Shown piece after piece: positions 9,509-17,328 of a DNA stretch of 64,000 bases. The stretch comes from Actinomycetota bacterium. GTDB lineage: Bacteria; Actinomycetota; Actinomycetes; Actinomycetales; Microbacteriaceae. The stretch is from NCBI GenBank assembly GCA_947449765.1, contig CANFSP010000005.1, positions 111,278-175,277 on the forward strand, given 5' to 3'. The notes beneath the pieces are model-generated. The model searched no databases, was not told the origin of the DNA, and saw nothing but the letters and a program-made list of their open reading frames with translations. Made by a program: the position numbers and the translations under genes. Position 1 is the first letter of the stretch; each line of letters begins with the position of its first letter.

Positions 9509-10411
9509 CTGAACTTTGCCGAAGAGGCGCGCGATTCGCGAGACCACCTGTGGGGTGAGGAGCATCCAGACGGCCATGACGAGATCGAGTGCGAGGAACG
9601 CGAGGATGAGGCCGACCCATCCCTCGCCGTCGTTTCCGGCAAACATCATGTTGAGATTGCGCAGGATTCCCGTGCTCACCACGAGGAAGACGTGGAAGAC
9701 GACAAACACGAGAAAGTACACCAGAGTCGCGTTGTGCACCCAGCGCACCGGGCGCTCGGGTACGGCGCGAATCCAGCTCTCTCGTGCCGGCCAGGCGTTC
9801 GAGAGACGCACTCCCGTCAGTATCGCAATTGGCGCGGCAACGAACACGGTGACGAAATAGGCGAGCAGCTGGATGCTGTTATACGTAACCCACGCGTTCT
9901 CCGTGGGCCAGTCGAGTGCGAGGTACTGGAGAGCGGCGCTCGCAGCGTTCGGCAGAACATCCCACGATGTCGGCACGATGCGCAACCACTGCCCCGTGGT
10001 AAACAACAGCACGATATAGAGGATGCCGTTGAGCACCCACAGCACATCGACGCTCAAGTGAGTCCACACGTGGATGCTCATGCGGCGCGGTAGGTTGCTC
10101 GTGCGAATCAGGCCCGTGTTGCGCCGCGTGAAGAAAAACGGCGGTCGCTTCTTGGAACGAATCGAGAGGGCGGTTCGCACGATGAGCGCGAGAAACATGA
10201 TGTTGAGAAAATGTTGCCAATTGAGCCACGCCGGAAAGCCGGTTGGTGCGTTGGCGACGCGGACCACGCCGGGATAGGTCGCGACAAAGTCGACGACGGC
10301 CGGAAGGGTGATCACCCACCGGGCGATGAGAATTAACGCTCCAAGGCCGACGAGTGAGCCGATGAGAATCAGCATGCGTCGACGAGTTATCACCCTGACG
10401 AGACTACCCAA
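9506..10411 (-). CDS. Cytochrome b/b6-like membrane protein
   Basis: A 301-residue polytopic protein with about five or six hydrophobic segments (near residues 12-33, 65-82, 120-140, 170-200, 220-245 and 262-285). Histidines next to helices (WQHFLNIMF, IHVWTHLSVDVLW, RWVHNATLVYF, VFHVFLVV) fit the bis-haem ligation of the cytochrome b561/b6-type family that anchors electron-transfer partners such as molybdopterin oxidoreductases. No partner oxidoreductase lies nearby, so the redox pathway is unknown. It is followed by the acyltransferase after nine bases. Family membership is judged by pattern, not by search. Confidence 0.72.
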   Translation of the reverse strand: MGSLVRVITRRRMLILIGSLVGLGALILIARWVITLPAVVDFVATYPGVVRVANAPTGFPAWLNWQHFLNIMFLALIVRTALSIRSKKRPPFFFTRRNTGLIRTSNLPRRMSIHVWTHLSVDVLWVLNGILYIVLLFTTGQWLRIVPTSWDVLPNAASAALQYLALDWPTENAWVTYNSIQLLAYFVTVFVAAPIAILTGVRLSNAWPARESWIRAVPERPVRWVHNATLVYFLVFVVFHVFLVVSTGILRNLNMMFAGNDGEGWVGLILAFLALDLVMAVWMLLTPQVVSRIARLFGKVQ

Positions 10412-10463
10412 ACATCACCCCTAGGCGTGCGTTGCATCGAGTGTCTCGTGTGGGTTAACGACG

Positions 10464-10491
10464 AAGGGGCCGGGCTTTCGCCCGACCCCTT
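10464..10491 (-). terminator. Terminator hairpin after tuf
   Basis: Inverted repeat with 12-base arms and one mismatch (AAGGGGCCGGGC / GCCCGACCCCTT) around a TTTC loop, 18 bases after the tuf stop. There is no long T-run on the minus strand, as is common for high-GC actinobacterial terminators. Confidence 0.7.
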
Positions 10492-10508
10492 GCGACAAGT
10501 AACCGAAA

Positions 10509-11702
10509 TTACTTGATGATCTTGGTAACCGTTCCGGCACCCACGGTGCGTCCACCCTCACGGATGGCGAAGCCGAGGCCCTCTTCCATGGCGATGGGCT
10601 GGATCAGCTCAACGGTCATGTCAGTGGTGTCGCCGGGCATAACCATCTCCTTGCCAGCAGGCAGGGTGATGACGCCGGTGACGTCGGTGGTGCGGAAGTA
10701 GAACTGCGGACGGTAGTTGCCGTAGAACGGGTTGTGACGTCCACCTTCTTCTTTGGAAAGGATGTAGGCGGTGCCTTCGAAGTTGGTGTGCGGGGTAACC
10801 GAACCAGGCTTCACGACAACCTGTCCACGCTCAACGTCTTCACGCTTGGTACCGCGGAGCAGCAGACCACAGTTCTCGCCGGCCCATGCCTCGTCGAGCT
10901 GCTTGTGGAACATCTCGATACCGGTAACGGTGGTCTTCTGGGTCGGGCGAATTCCGACGATCTCAACTTCGGAGTTGATGGCCAGGGTGCCACGCTCGGC
11001 GCGACCGGTAACAACCGTTCCACGACCGGTGATGGTGAACACGTCCTCGATCGGCATGAGGAACGGCTTGTCCTTGTCACGCACGGGGTCGGGAACGGAG
11101 TTGTCGACAGCGTCCATGAGGTCGAGGATGGACTGCGTCCACTTCTCGTCACCCTCAAGAGCCTTGAGGCCCGAAACGCGAACGACCGGAGCGTTGTCGC
11201 CGTCGAAGCCCTGGCTCGAGAGGAGCTCACGAACTTCGAGCTCAACGAGCTCGAGGATTTCTTCGTCGTCAACCATGTCGGACTTGTTCAACGCGACAAG
11301 GAGGTAAGGAACACCAACCTGCTTGGCGAGAAGAACGTGCTCGCGGGTCTGAGCCATCGGGCCGTCAGTTGCGGCAACCACGAGGATTGCGCCGTCCATC
11401 TGAGCAGCACCGGTGATCATGTTCTTGATGTAGTCGGCGTGGCCGGGAGCGTCAACGTGTGCGTAGTGACGCTTGGGGGTCTCGTACTCAACGTGCGAGA
11501 TGTTGATGGTAATACCGCGCTGACGCTCTTCGGGAGCCGAGTCGATCGACGCGAAGTCGCGCTGAACGTTGGTTGCCGAAGGGTACTTGTCAGCGAGAAC
11601 CTTCGAGATGGCGGCGGTAAGAGTGGTCTTACCGTGGTCAACGTGACCGATGGTTCCGATGTTTACGTGCGGTTTTGACCGCTCGAATTTGGCCTTAGCC
11701 AC
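10509..11702 (-). CDS. tuf: Elongation factor Tu
   Basis: GTPase that delivers aminoacyl-tRNA to the ribosome. The 397-residue protein has all G motifs: GHVDHGKT (about 19-26), RGIT, DAPGH, NKSD and SGL (where many EF-Tu proteins have SAL), followed by beta-barrel domains 2 and 3 ending in [17 protein letters not shown]. It starts with GTG, preceded by AGGAGG at five bases. It is the last gene of the str operon, 82 bases after fusA, and is followed by a hairpin terminator. The residues that commonly mutate to kirromycin resistance were not individually checked. Confidence 0.99.
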   Translation of the reverse strand: MAKAKFERSKPHVNIGTIGHVDHGKTTLTAAISKVLADKYPSATNVQRDFASIDSAPEERQRGITINISHVEYETPKRHYAHVDAPGHADYIKNMITGAAQMDGAILVVAATDGPMAQTREHVLLAKQVGVPYLLVALNKSDMVDDEEILELVELEVRELLSSQGFDGDNAPVVRVSGLKALEGDEKWTQSILDLMDAVDNSVPDPVRDKDKPFLMPIEDVFTITGRGTVVTGRAERGTLAINSEVEIVGIRPTQKTTVTGIEMFHKQLDEAWAGENCGLLLRGTKREDVERGQVVVKPGSVTPHTNFEGTAYILSKEEGGRHNPFYGNYRPQFYFRTTDVTGVITLPAGKEMVMPGDTTDMTVELIQPIAMEEGLGFAIREGGRTVGAGTVTKIIK

Positions 11703-11784
11703 TTGGTCCTCCTAGGACATTCGAGTAATTGCCGGCTGGCAACTACAGGGGTGGATTTATTTTATGTGACTCACAAGGAGCGAA

Positions 11785-13902
11785 TTACTCGCCCTTGTTT
11801 TTCTGGACGATCTCGTCGGCGACAGCCTTCGGGACCTCGGCGTAGCTGTCGAAGGTCATCGAGTACACCGCGCGACCTGAGGTCTTCGACCGCAGATCAC
11901 CGACGTATCCGAACATTTCCGACAGCGGCACCAGGGCGCGAACAACTTTCACGCCCGTTGCATCTTCCATGGACTGAATTTGTCCACGGCGAGAGTTGAG
12001 GTCACCGATAACGTCACCCATGTACTCCTCGGGAGTACGAACTTCAACGGCCATGAGTGGCTCGAGAAGAACGGGGTCAGCCTTTCGGGCCGCCTCCTTG
12101 AAGGCCATAGAGCCTGCAAGCTTGAACGCCATTTCTGACGAGTCAACATCGTGGTACGCGCCATCGAGCAGGATGCCCTTGACGCCCACCATCGGGTAAC
12201 CGGCGAGAATACCGACTGCCATAGCAGCCTGCATACCAGCGTCAACCGAAGGAATGTATTCGCGGGGAACGCGACCACCGGTGACTTTGTTCTCGAATTC
12301 GTAGGTCTTGTCTGCCGTCACCTGGAGCGGCTCAAGCGAGATCTGCACCTTGGCGAACTGACCGGATCCACCGGTCTGCTTCTTGTGGGTGTAGTCGTGC
12401 TTGTCGACGATGCGACGGATGGTCTCACGGTAGGCAACCTGCGGCTTACCCACGTTGGCCTCAACGTTGAATTCACGACGCATGCGGTCAACGAGGATGT
12501 CGAGGTGAAGCTCACCCATTCCCGAAATGACGGTTTGACCGGTCTCCTGATCTTGCTCAACCCGGAATGTCGGGTCTTCTTCAGCGAGCTTCTGAATCGC
12601 GGTACCGAGCTTCTCTTGGTCGGCCTTGGTCTTGGGCTCAATGGCGACCGAGATAACCGGCTCGGGGAACGTCATCGACTCGAGCACAACCTGGTTGTCG
12701 AGGTCGCAGAGCGTGTCACCCGTGGTGGTGTCTTTGAGACCGATCACCGCGTAGATGTGACCCGCGGTCATGTTCTCAACCGGGTTCTCTTTGTTGGCGT
12801 GCATCTGGAAAATCTTTCCGATGCGCTCCTTCTTGCCCTTGGTTGCGTTGGCGACCTGCGCACCCGAGTCAACCTGACCGGAGTACACGCGCACGTAGGT
12901 CAGACGACCGAAGAACGGGTGAACCGCAATCTTGAACGCGAGACCGGAGAAGGGGTCGGTTGCCACGGGGTGACGCTCGATGACCTTTTCTTCGTCGCGG
13001 ATGTCGTGACCCTGCGTGGCAGGAACATCGAGCGGGCTGGGGAGGTAGTCCACAACGGCGTCAAGCATCGGCTGAACGCCGCGGTTCTTGAAGGCTGAAC
13101 CACACAGGACGGGGTAAATCTCCGAGGCGATGGTCATCTTGCGAATGGCCTTCTTGATCTCGTCGACCGAGAACTGGTCGTCACCCTCGAGGTAGCGCTC
13201 GAGCAGCTCGTCGTCACCTTCGGCAACGGTTTCGATCAGCTTGGCACGGTACTCGTTGGCCTTGTCGACGAGGTCAGCCGGGATCTCTTCGATCTCGTAC
13301 TTGGCACCCATCTGCACGTCACCCTTGGAGTCTCCACGCCAGGTCAATGCACGCATCTCCACGAGGTCAACAACACCCTCAAAGGTGTTCTCGAATCCGA
13401 TGGGAAGCTGGATGACCAGCGGACGAGCACCCAGACGATTGATGATCGTGTCTACCGTGAAGTAGAAGTCCGCGCCGAGCTTGTCCATCTTGTTGACGAA
13501 GCAGATGCGAGGAACGTCGTACTTGTCGGCCTGACGCCATACAGTCTCCGACTGTGGCTCAACACCCTCTTTACCGTCGAACACAGCGACAGCACCATCA
13601 AGAACGCGGAGCGAGCGCTCCACCTCAACGGTGAAGTCAACGTGACCGGGGGTGTCGATGATGTTGATCTGGTTCTTGTTCCAGAAGCAGGTGGTAGCAG
13701 CGGAGGTAATGGTGATACCGCGCTCCTGCTCCTGCGCCATCCAGTCCATCGTGGCAGCGCCATCGTGAACCTCACCGATCTTGTGCGTGATACCTGTGTA
13801 GAACAGGATGCGCTCGGTGGTGGTGGTCTTACCGGCATCGATGTGCGCCATGATGCCGATGTTGCGGACCTTCTTGAGGTCAGTCAACACGTCTTGTGCC
13901 AC
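11785..13902 (-). CDS. fusA: Elongation factor G
   Basis: Translocation and ribosome-recycling GTPase. The 705 residues contain [15 protein letters not shown] (P-loop, about 17-31), DTPGHVDF and NKMDKLGAD, then domains II-V with [10 protein letters not shown] and GYPMVGVKG and the C-terminal [16 protein letters not shown]. Length is normal for canonical EF-G rather than the EF-G2 paralog. It lies between rpsG (55-base gap) and tuf. Confidence 0.99.
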   Translation of the reverse strand: MAQDVLTDLKKVRNIGIMAHIDAGKTTTTERILFYTGITHKIGEVHDGAATMDWMAQEQERGITITSAATTCFWNKNQINIIDTPGHVDFTVEVERSLRVLDGAVAVFDGKEGVEPQSETVWRQADKYDVPRICFVNKMDKLGADFYFTVDTIINRLGARPLVIQLPIGFENTFEGVVDLVEMRALTWRGDSKGDVQMGAKYEIEEIPADLVDKANEYRAKLIETVAEGDDELLERYLEGDDQFSVDEIKKAIRKMTIASEIYPVLCGSAFKNRGVQPMLDAVVDYLPSPLDVPATQGHDIRDEEKVIERHPVATDPFSGLAFKIAVHPFFGRLTYVRVYSGQVDSGAQVANATKGKKERIGKIFQMHANKENPVENMTAGHIYAVIGLKDTTTGDTLCDLDNQVVLESMTFPEPVISVAIEPKTKADQEKLGTAIQKLAEEDPTFRVEQDQETGQTVISGMGELHLDILVDRMRREFNVEANVGKPQVAYRETIRRIVDKHDYTHKKQTGGSGQFAKVQISLEPLQVTADKTYEFENKVTGGRVPREYIPSVDAGMQAAMAVGILAGYPMVGVKGILLDGAYHDVDSSEMAFKLAGSMAFKEAARKADPVLLEPLMAVEVRTPEEYMGDVIGDLNSRRGQIQSMEDATGVKVVRALVPLSEMFGYVGDLRSKTSGRAVYSMTFDSYAEVPKAVADEIVQKNKGE

Positions 13903-13957
13903 GAGTAGTCCTTAGGTTTCGAATGCGAAATTGAGTATTGAGTTGGGATGCTCGTGA

Positions 13958-14428
13958 CTACCAGCGGTAGTGAGCGAAGGCCTTGTTAGACTCGGCCATC
14001 TTGTGGGTGTCTTCACGACGCTTAACTGCAGCGCCGAGACCGTTCGAGGCGTCGAGGATTTCGTTCATGAGACGCTCGGTCATCGTCTTTTCGCGACGAG
14101 CCTTTGCGTAGCTGGTCAGCCAACGCAGAGCGAGCGTGTTCGCACGACCCGGCTTGACCTCAACGGGAACCTGGTAGGTCGAACCACCGACACGACGTGA
14201 ACGCACCTCAAGGGTGGGGCGCACGTTGTCGAGCGCCTTCTTGAGCGTGACAACAGCGTCGGAACCGGTCTTAGCCGTGACACCTTCGAGCGCGCCGTAA
14301 ACAATGCGCTCTGCGAGGCCTTTTTTGCCGTCGAGGAGGATCTTGTTCACCAGCTGGGTGACAATCGGGGCGCCGTATACCGGGTCGGCAACAACGGGGC
14401 GCTTGGGAGCTGGGCCTTTACGTGGCAT
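13958..14428 (-). CDS. rpsG: 30S ribosomal protein S7
   Basis: Primary assembly protein of the small-subunit head. The 156-residue product starts [19 protein letters not shown] and contains [33 protein letters not shown] and [17 protein letters not shown], all typical S7. The ATG shares one base with the rpsL stop, so the two are coupled. Confidence 0.98.
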   Translation of the reverse strand: MPRKGPAPKRPVVADPVYGAPIVTQLVNKILLDGKKGLAERIVYGALEGVTAKTGSDAVVTLKKALDNVRPTLEVRSRRVGGSTYQVPVEVKPGRANTLALRWLTSYAKARREKTMTERLMNEILDASNGLGAAVKRREDTHKMAESNKAFAHYRW

Positions 14429-14802
14429 TACTTCTTCTCCATCTTCGCTCCGTAGCGGCTACGAGCCTGCTTACGGTTTTTGACGGCCTGAGTGTCGAGT
14501 GCGCCACGGATGATCTTGTAGCGAACACCGGGGAGGTCTTTCACACGACCACCGCGAACGAGAACCATCGAGTGCTCCTGGAGGTTGTGGCCTTCACCGG
14601 GGATGTAGGCGGTAACTTCGGTGCCGTTGCTGAGCTTGACACGAGCAACCTTGCGAAGAGCCGAGTTCGGCTTCTTGGGGGTAGTGGTGTACACACGGGT
14701 GCACACGCCACGCTGCTGAGGGTTCGACTTGAGGGCAGGCGCCTTGGTCTTGGTGACCTTCGGCGAACGACCCTTACGAACCAACTGGTTAATAGTTGGC
14801 AC
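14428..14802 (-). CDS. rpsL: 30S ribosomal protein S12
   Basis: Decoding-centre protein. The 124 residues begin [12 protein letters not shown] and include the two streptomycin-relevant loops [13 protein letters not shown] (Lys43) and [12 protein letters not shown] (Lys88), both in the wild-type, streptomycin-sensitive form. First gene of the str operon (rpsL-rpsG-fusA-tuf), preceded by AAGGAG. A promoter is recognisable about 210 bases upstream. Confidence 0.99.
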   Translation of the reverse strand: MPTINQLVRKGRSPKVTKTKAPALKSNPQQRGVCTRVYTTTPKKPNSALRKVARVKLSNGTEVTAYIPGEGHNLQEHSMVLVRGGRVKDLPGVRYKIIRGALDTQAVKNRKQARSRYGAKMEKK

Positions 14803-15014
14803 TGGTTCTCCTTGTTATGTGCTGCACGGTGACAGCCGCTCGACCTTCGAGCGAATGACCCGCCACAAGCCGCGAGTGCGAGCTTTCGTGATTTGCGGGT
14901 ATGCCGTGGGGGTCACATCACGAGGATGTCTTGACCCTTCTGCTTGGCACACCCCTCAACACCTCGGTTGTGCTTGCACACAAACGAGGGCGCTGAAAAG
15001 CGCACCAAGAGCCA

Positions 15015-15044
15015 AGTTTAGCCCGAAAAATTGGTGGTCTGCAA
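15015..15044 (-). promoter_or_regulatory. Candidate str operon promoter
   Basis: On the minus strand TTGCAG (15044-15039) and TAAACT (15020-15015) are separated by 18 bases, a good sigma-A-type match. The predicted start lies about 200 bases before rpsL. The 266-base gap 14803-15068 holds nothing else I can identify, and no strong terminator for the preceding operon is seen in it. Confidence 0.5.
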
Positions 15045-15068
15045 ACCAGCTGCTGTGTGAGCCTGGCT

Positions 15069-15701
15069 TCAGTCGTCTGACGGGTCAGCGAACTGCTTGG
15101 AACCCGCGTTGAGGTACTGCCAGCGCAACGATCCGAGGTAGGCCCAACCGGTAATCGCAGCGGACACGAGAATAATCAGCGCGGGTCCGTTGAGGAGAAA
15201 CACGAAGAACGCGTAGCCAAGCCACGAAACGCCTCGAGGGTCAATGAGAACCGCGGCGAGCGCGTTGATAACGAGGGCGCACGCGAAGGTTGTGGCGGTG
15301 ATCCCGACAACCGCGGTGAATCGAACCCGTGGATCTGGGGAGGGCGCTGGTCGAGCATCCGCCGACTCGGAATCACACGGGAGCCGTGATCGAGTGCGAG
15401 AGCGAGGGATGCGCGGACGCAAGAATCCCCGCGCTGCCCGCATCGCAGCCAACGCAAACACGATGGCGCACGCGACGATGACAACCACGCCGTAGCCGGC
15501 AACGTACACACCAAAACCGAGTGGGTCATCGGTATTGCGAACCACGCTGGCGATTCCGCTACCGAGGATAACGAGAGCGCCGAAACCGCCGGCAAAGATA
15601 AAAGCAATCCCGACGGTGAAGGCTCGTGTCAACAGTGCCGGCCTCAGGCGCGGATCGAGTGGCTGCTCGCTCTCTGGGTCACGAGGAGGCGGCTGCGTCA
15701 T
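15069..15701 (-). CDS. Small polytopic membrane protein, last gene of the 32 kb operon
   Basis: I do not recognise the family. The 210-residue protein has a Pro/Glu-rich N-terminal tail (about 25 residues), then four probable membrane helices (near 29-50, 65-90, 130-152 and 160-188), with a basic, Ser/Arg-rich loop between helices two and three. It starts six bases after the D-x-T-V/I motif gene and so is transcribed with the kinase/FHA operon. It ends next to the str promoter. A role in the same membrane complex is inference from position only. Confidence 0.7.
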   Translation of the reverse strand: MTQPPPRDPESEQPLDPRLRPALLTRAFTVGIAFIFAGGFGALVILGSGIASVVRNTDDPLGFGVYVAGYGVVVIVACAIVFALAAMRAARGFLRPRIPRSRTRSRLPCDSESADARPAPSPDPRVRFTAVVGITATTFACALVINALAAVLIDPRGVSWLGYAFFVFLLNGPALIILVSAAITGWAYLGSLRWQYLNAGSKQFADPSDD

Positions 15702-15707
15702 TGCTCG

Positions 15708-16388
15708 TTATCGAACAAGAGTGACGACAACAACGATGACGAGAACGATGACCGCAATCACGCTCACGGTGAGGCCCACGACCACCCGGGCCGCCCGTCG
15801 GCGATTTCGTTTCGCGTTGAGTTCCCACAACTCATCCGCTGACTTGGTTCGTTTGGTCACCGCGGGAGTGGTGAACGAACTCGGACTCGCGACCGACTCG
15901 GGTATCCCCCGTGGCCCGTAAACGCGGTTCTCGTCCGCAGGTTGAGGGCCGTCAGGTACCGGTGCGGCGTGAGTCTGGTCAGCCTGCGGTGCCACCACAC
16001 TCGGCCGCGGCGAGGCGACCACGGTAGCGTCACTCGCCAGATCGGACTCCACGCGAGCATTTCGGGGCGCGACGATCGTGGCGTCACCGCGATCCGCGTT
16101 ATCGGAACCCGCGTTATCGGAACCCGCCACAGACTGAGGAGTCAGTGACTTGCGTGAAATCGTCGTCGCATCCGGGTCGGCGTTGAGACCGGGTGCTTCT
16201 CGTGCCTCGCGCGCGGCGCGCGGCGCAATAACCGTCGCATCCGACTCGATTTCTGGCGACGGTGTGGTCTGCGCCGAAGGAGCGGGCTGCTTATTTCGGG
16301 GCGCGACGACGGTCGCGTCGTCCGCACCATCCGTAGTATCCGACGACGGACGGCGCGGTGAAAAAACGGTCTCGTCAGATTCAGACAC
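15708..16388 (-). CDS. Tail-anchored protein with six D-x-T-V/I repeats, candidate FHA ligand
   Basis: An unrecognised 226-residue protein. Residues 1-195 are low-complexity and probably disordered; a single helix at about 198-225 (VVVGLTVSVIAVIVLVIV) after RRRAAR would anchor the C-terminus in the membrane. Six short motifs recur: DETVFSPRR (Thr7), DATVVAPR (Thr26), DATVIAPR (Thr52), DATTISRK (Thr75/76), DATIVAPR (Thr104) and DATVVASPR (Thr122). They resemble acidic-x-Thr-hydrophobic sites phosphorylated by actinobacterial kinases and read by FHA domains. A kinase and three FHA domains are encoded in the same operon. The GTG start overlaps the FHA gene stop by eight bases and has GAGG six bases upstream. 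Function as a phospho-scaffold is inferred. Confidence 0.8.
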   Translation of the reverse strand: MSESDETVFSPRRPSSDTTDGADDATVVAPRNKQPAPSAQTTPSPEIESDATVIAPRAAREAREAPGLNADPDATTISRKSLTPQSVAGSDNAGSDNADRGDATIVAPRNARVESDLASDATVVASPRPSVVAPQADQTHAAPVPDGPQPADENRVYGPRGIPESVASPSSFTTPAVTKRTKSADELWELNAKRNRRRAARVVVGLTVSVIAVIVLVIVVVVTLVR

Positions 16389-17328
16389 GAGGAACCTCTA
16401 AAAATTCGAGCTCGGCGTCGCCCACAAACACATGGCTTGTCACAGGTGTGGCAACGCCAACCGCAATGGGTTTTTCGATGCCGGTTGCCGCCACGAGCGA
16501 GACGCCATTGGTCGAGTTGAGGTCGGTAATGTGCCAGACGCCGTTGATGAAATCAAGTCGGGCATGGGTTCTGGAAACCGTTCCACTCGGATGATCGAGC
16601 GTAATGAGAATATCTTTCTCGTCGTTTGTCGGACTCGAGGGCGCCCGGCCAATCACATACGTCACATCGCGCAGGCTTCGCGGTTCAATCTCGGCACCAC
16701 TGAGCGTCCAACCCGTTTCAGGCGCAAGACTCATCCGCTCCACAATGATGGCGTTGGATTGGTTGCCGCTGCCGGAGATGTTGCCGCTGAGCGAGTTGTT
16801 GGCCGAATCGGAGTGCCCACCTGACGGAGCCGAGTCAACATCGGGTACGAAACGCGAATCGGGTTCACGCGTAGCCGGAATCACCGGCGCGATTGTCGGT
16901 TTTACTGATGCCCGTCTGAAACCTTCAGCGACCAGTTCGTCAAAGGACGGCATCGACGGGGCTGGGCGCAACTCGAACTCGCGACCGGCGAGCTCGACCG
17001 GTTCCGGTGACTGCGACGGGTGCAGCACCAACACGCTAATCACCGTGGCTTCGGAGCCATCCGCAGCAGACGCGGGGGACGAATCAGGCACGGAGACCTG
17101 AACCACCTGGGTGAATTCAGGATCCACGTCGAGCGCCGGTCTCTCGGCTCGGGGCTGAAAGAATTCGGGATGCGAGTCAACCGTGCTCGGTGTCGCCGGC
17201 ACGGCACCGGCATCCCGATTTGGCAGGGGCTCAACGGGGACAGTCGGCAAAGTCGCCGCCGAGGCAGGTCGAGCATTCTCGTCACCGGGCTCATCGTCCC
17301 AGCCCTCGGGCGCCCATGGATTACTCAC
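16381..17328 (-). CDS. FHA domain protein
   Basis: Phosphothreonine-binding adaptor. The 315-residue product has a long, acidic, Pro/Ser-rich N-terminal region (about 1-210) and one FHA domain at the C-terminus, seen from YVIGRAP through TVSRTHARLDF to DLNSTNGVSL, with the key Gly-Arg, Ser-Arg-x-His and Asn-Gly positions present. I chose the GTG at 17328 (protein starts VSNPWAPEGWDDE): GGGAGG lies 11 bases upstream and the start overlaps the transglutaminase-like gene stop by eight bases. An upstream start at 17355 lacks a ribosome-binding site. A SEATVIS stretch near residue 95 resembles the motif in the next gene. A PFNA-type cluster commonly includes an FHA protein. Confidence 0.88.
   Translation of the reverse strand: MSNPWAPEGWDDEPGDENARPASAATLPTVPVEPLPNRDAGAVPATPSTVDSHPEFFQPRAERPALDVDPEFTQVVQVSVPDSSPASAADGSEATVISVLVLHPSQSPEPVELAGREFELRPAPSMPSFDELVAEGFRRASVKPTIAPVIPATREPDSRFVPDVDSAPSGGHSDSANNSLSGNISGSGNQSNAIIVERMSLAPETGWTLSGAEIEPRSLRDVTYVIGRAPSSPTNDEKDILITLDHPSGTVSRTHARLDFINGVWHITDLNSTNGVSLVAATGIEKPIAVGVATPVTSHVFVGDAELEFLEVPRV

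Noticed and set aside
10734..11678. 314-codon open frame opposite tuf
   Set aside because: Complement of the conserved EF-Tu gene; the long frame follows from biased third positions.
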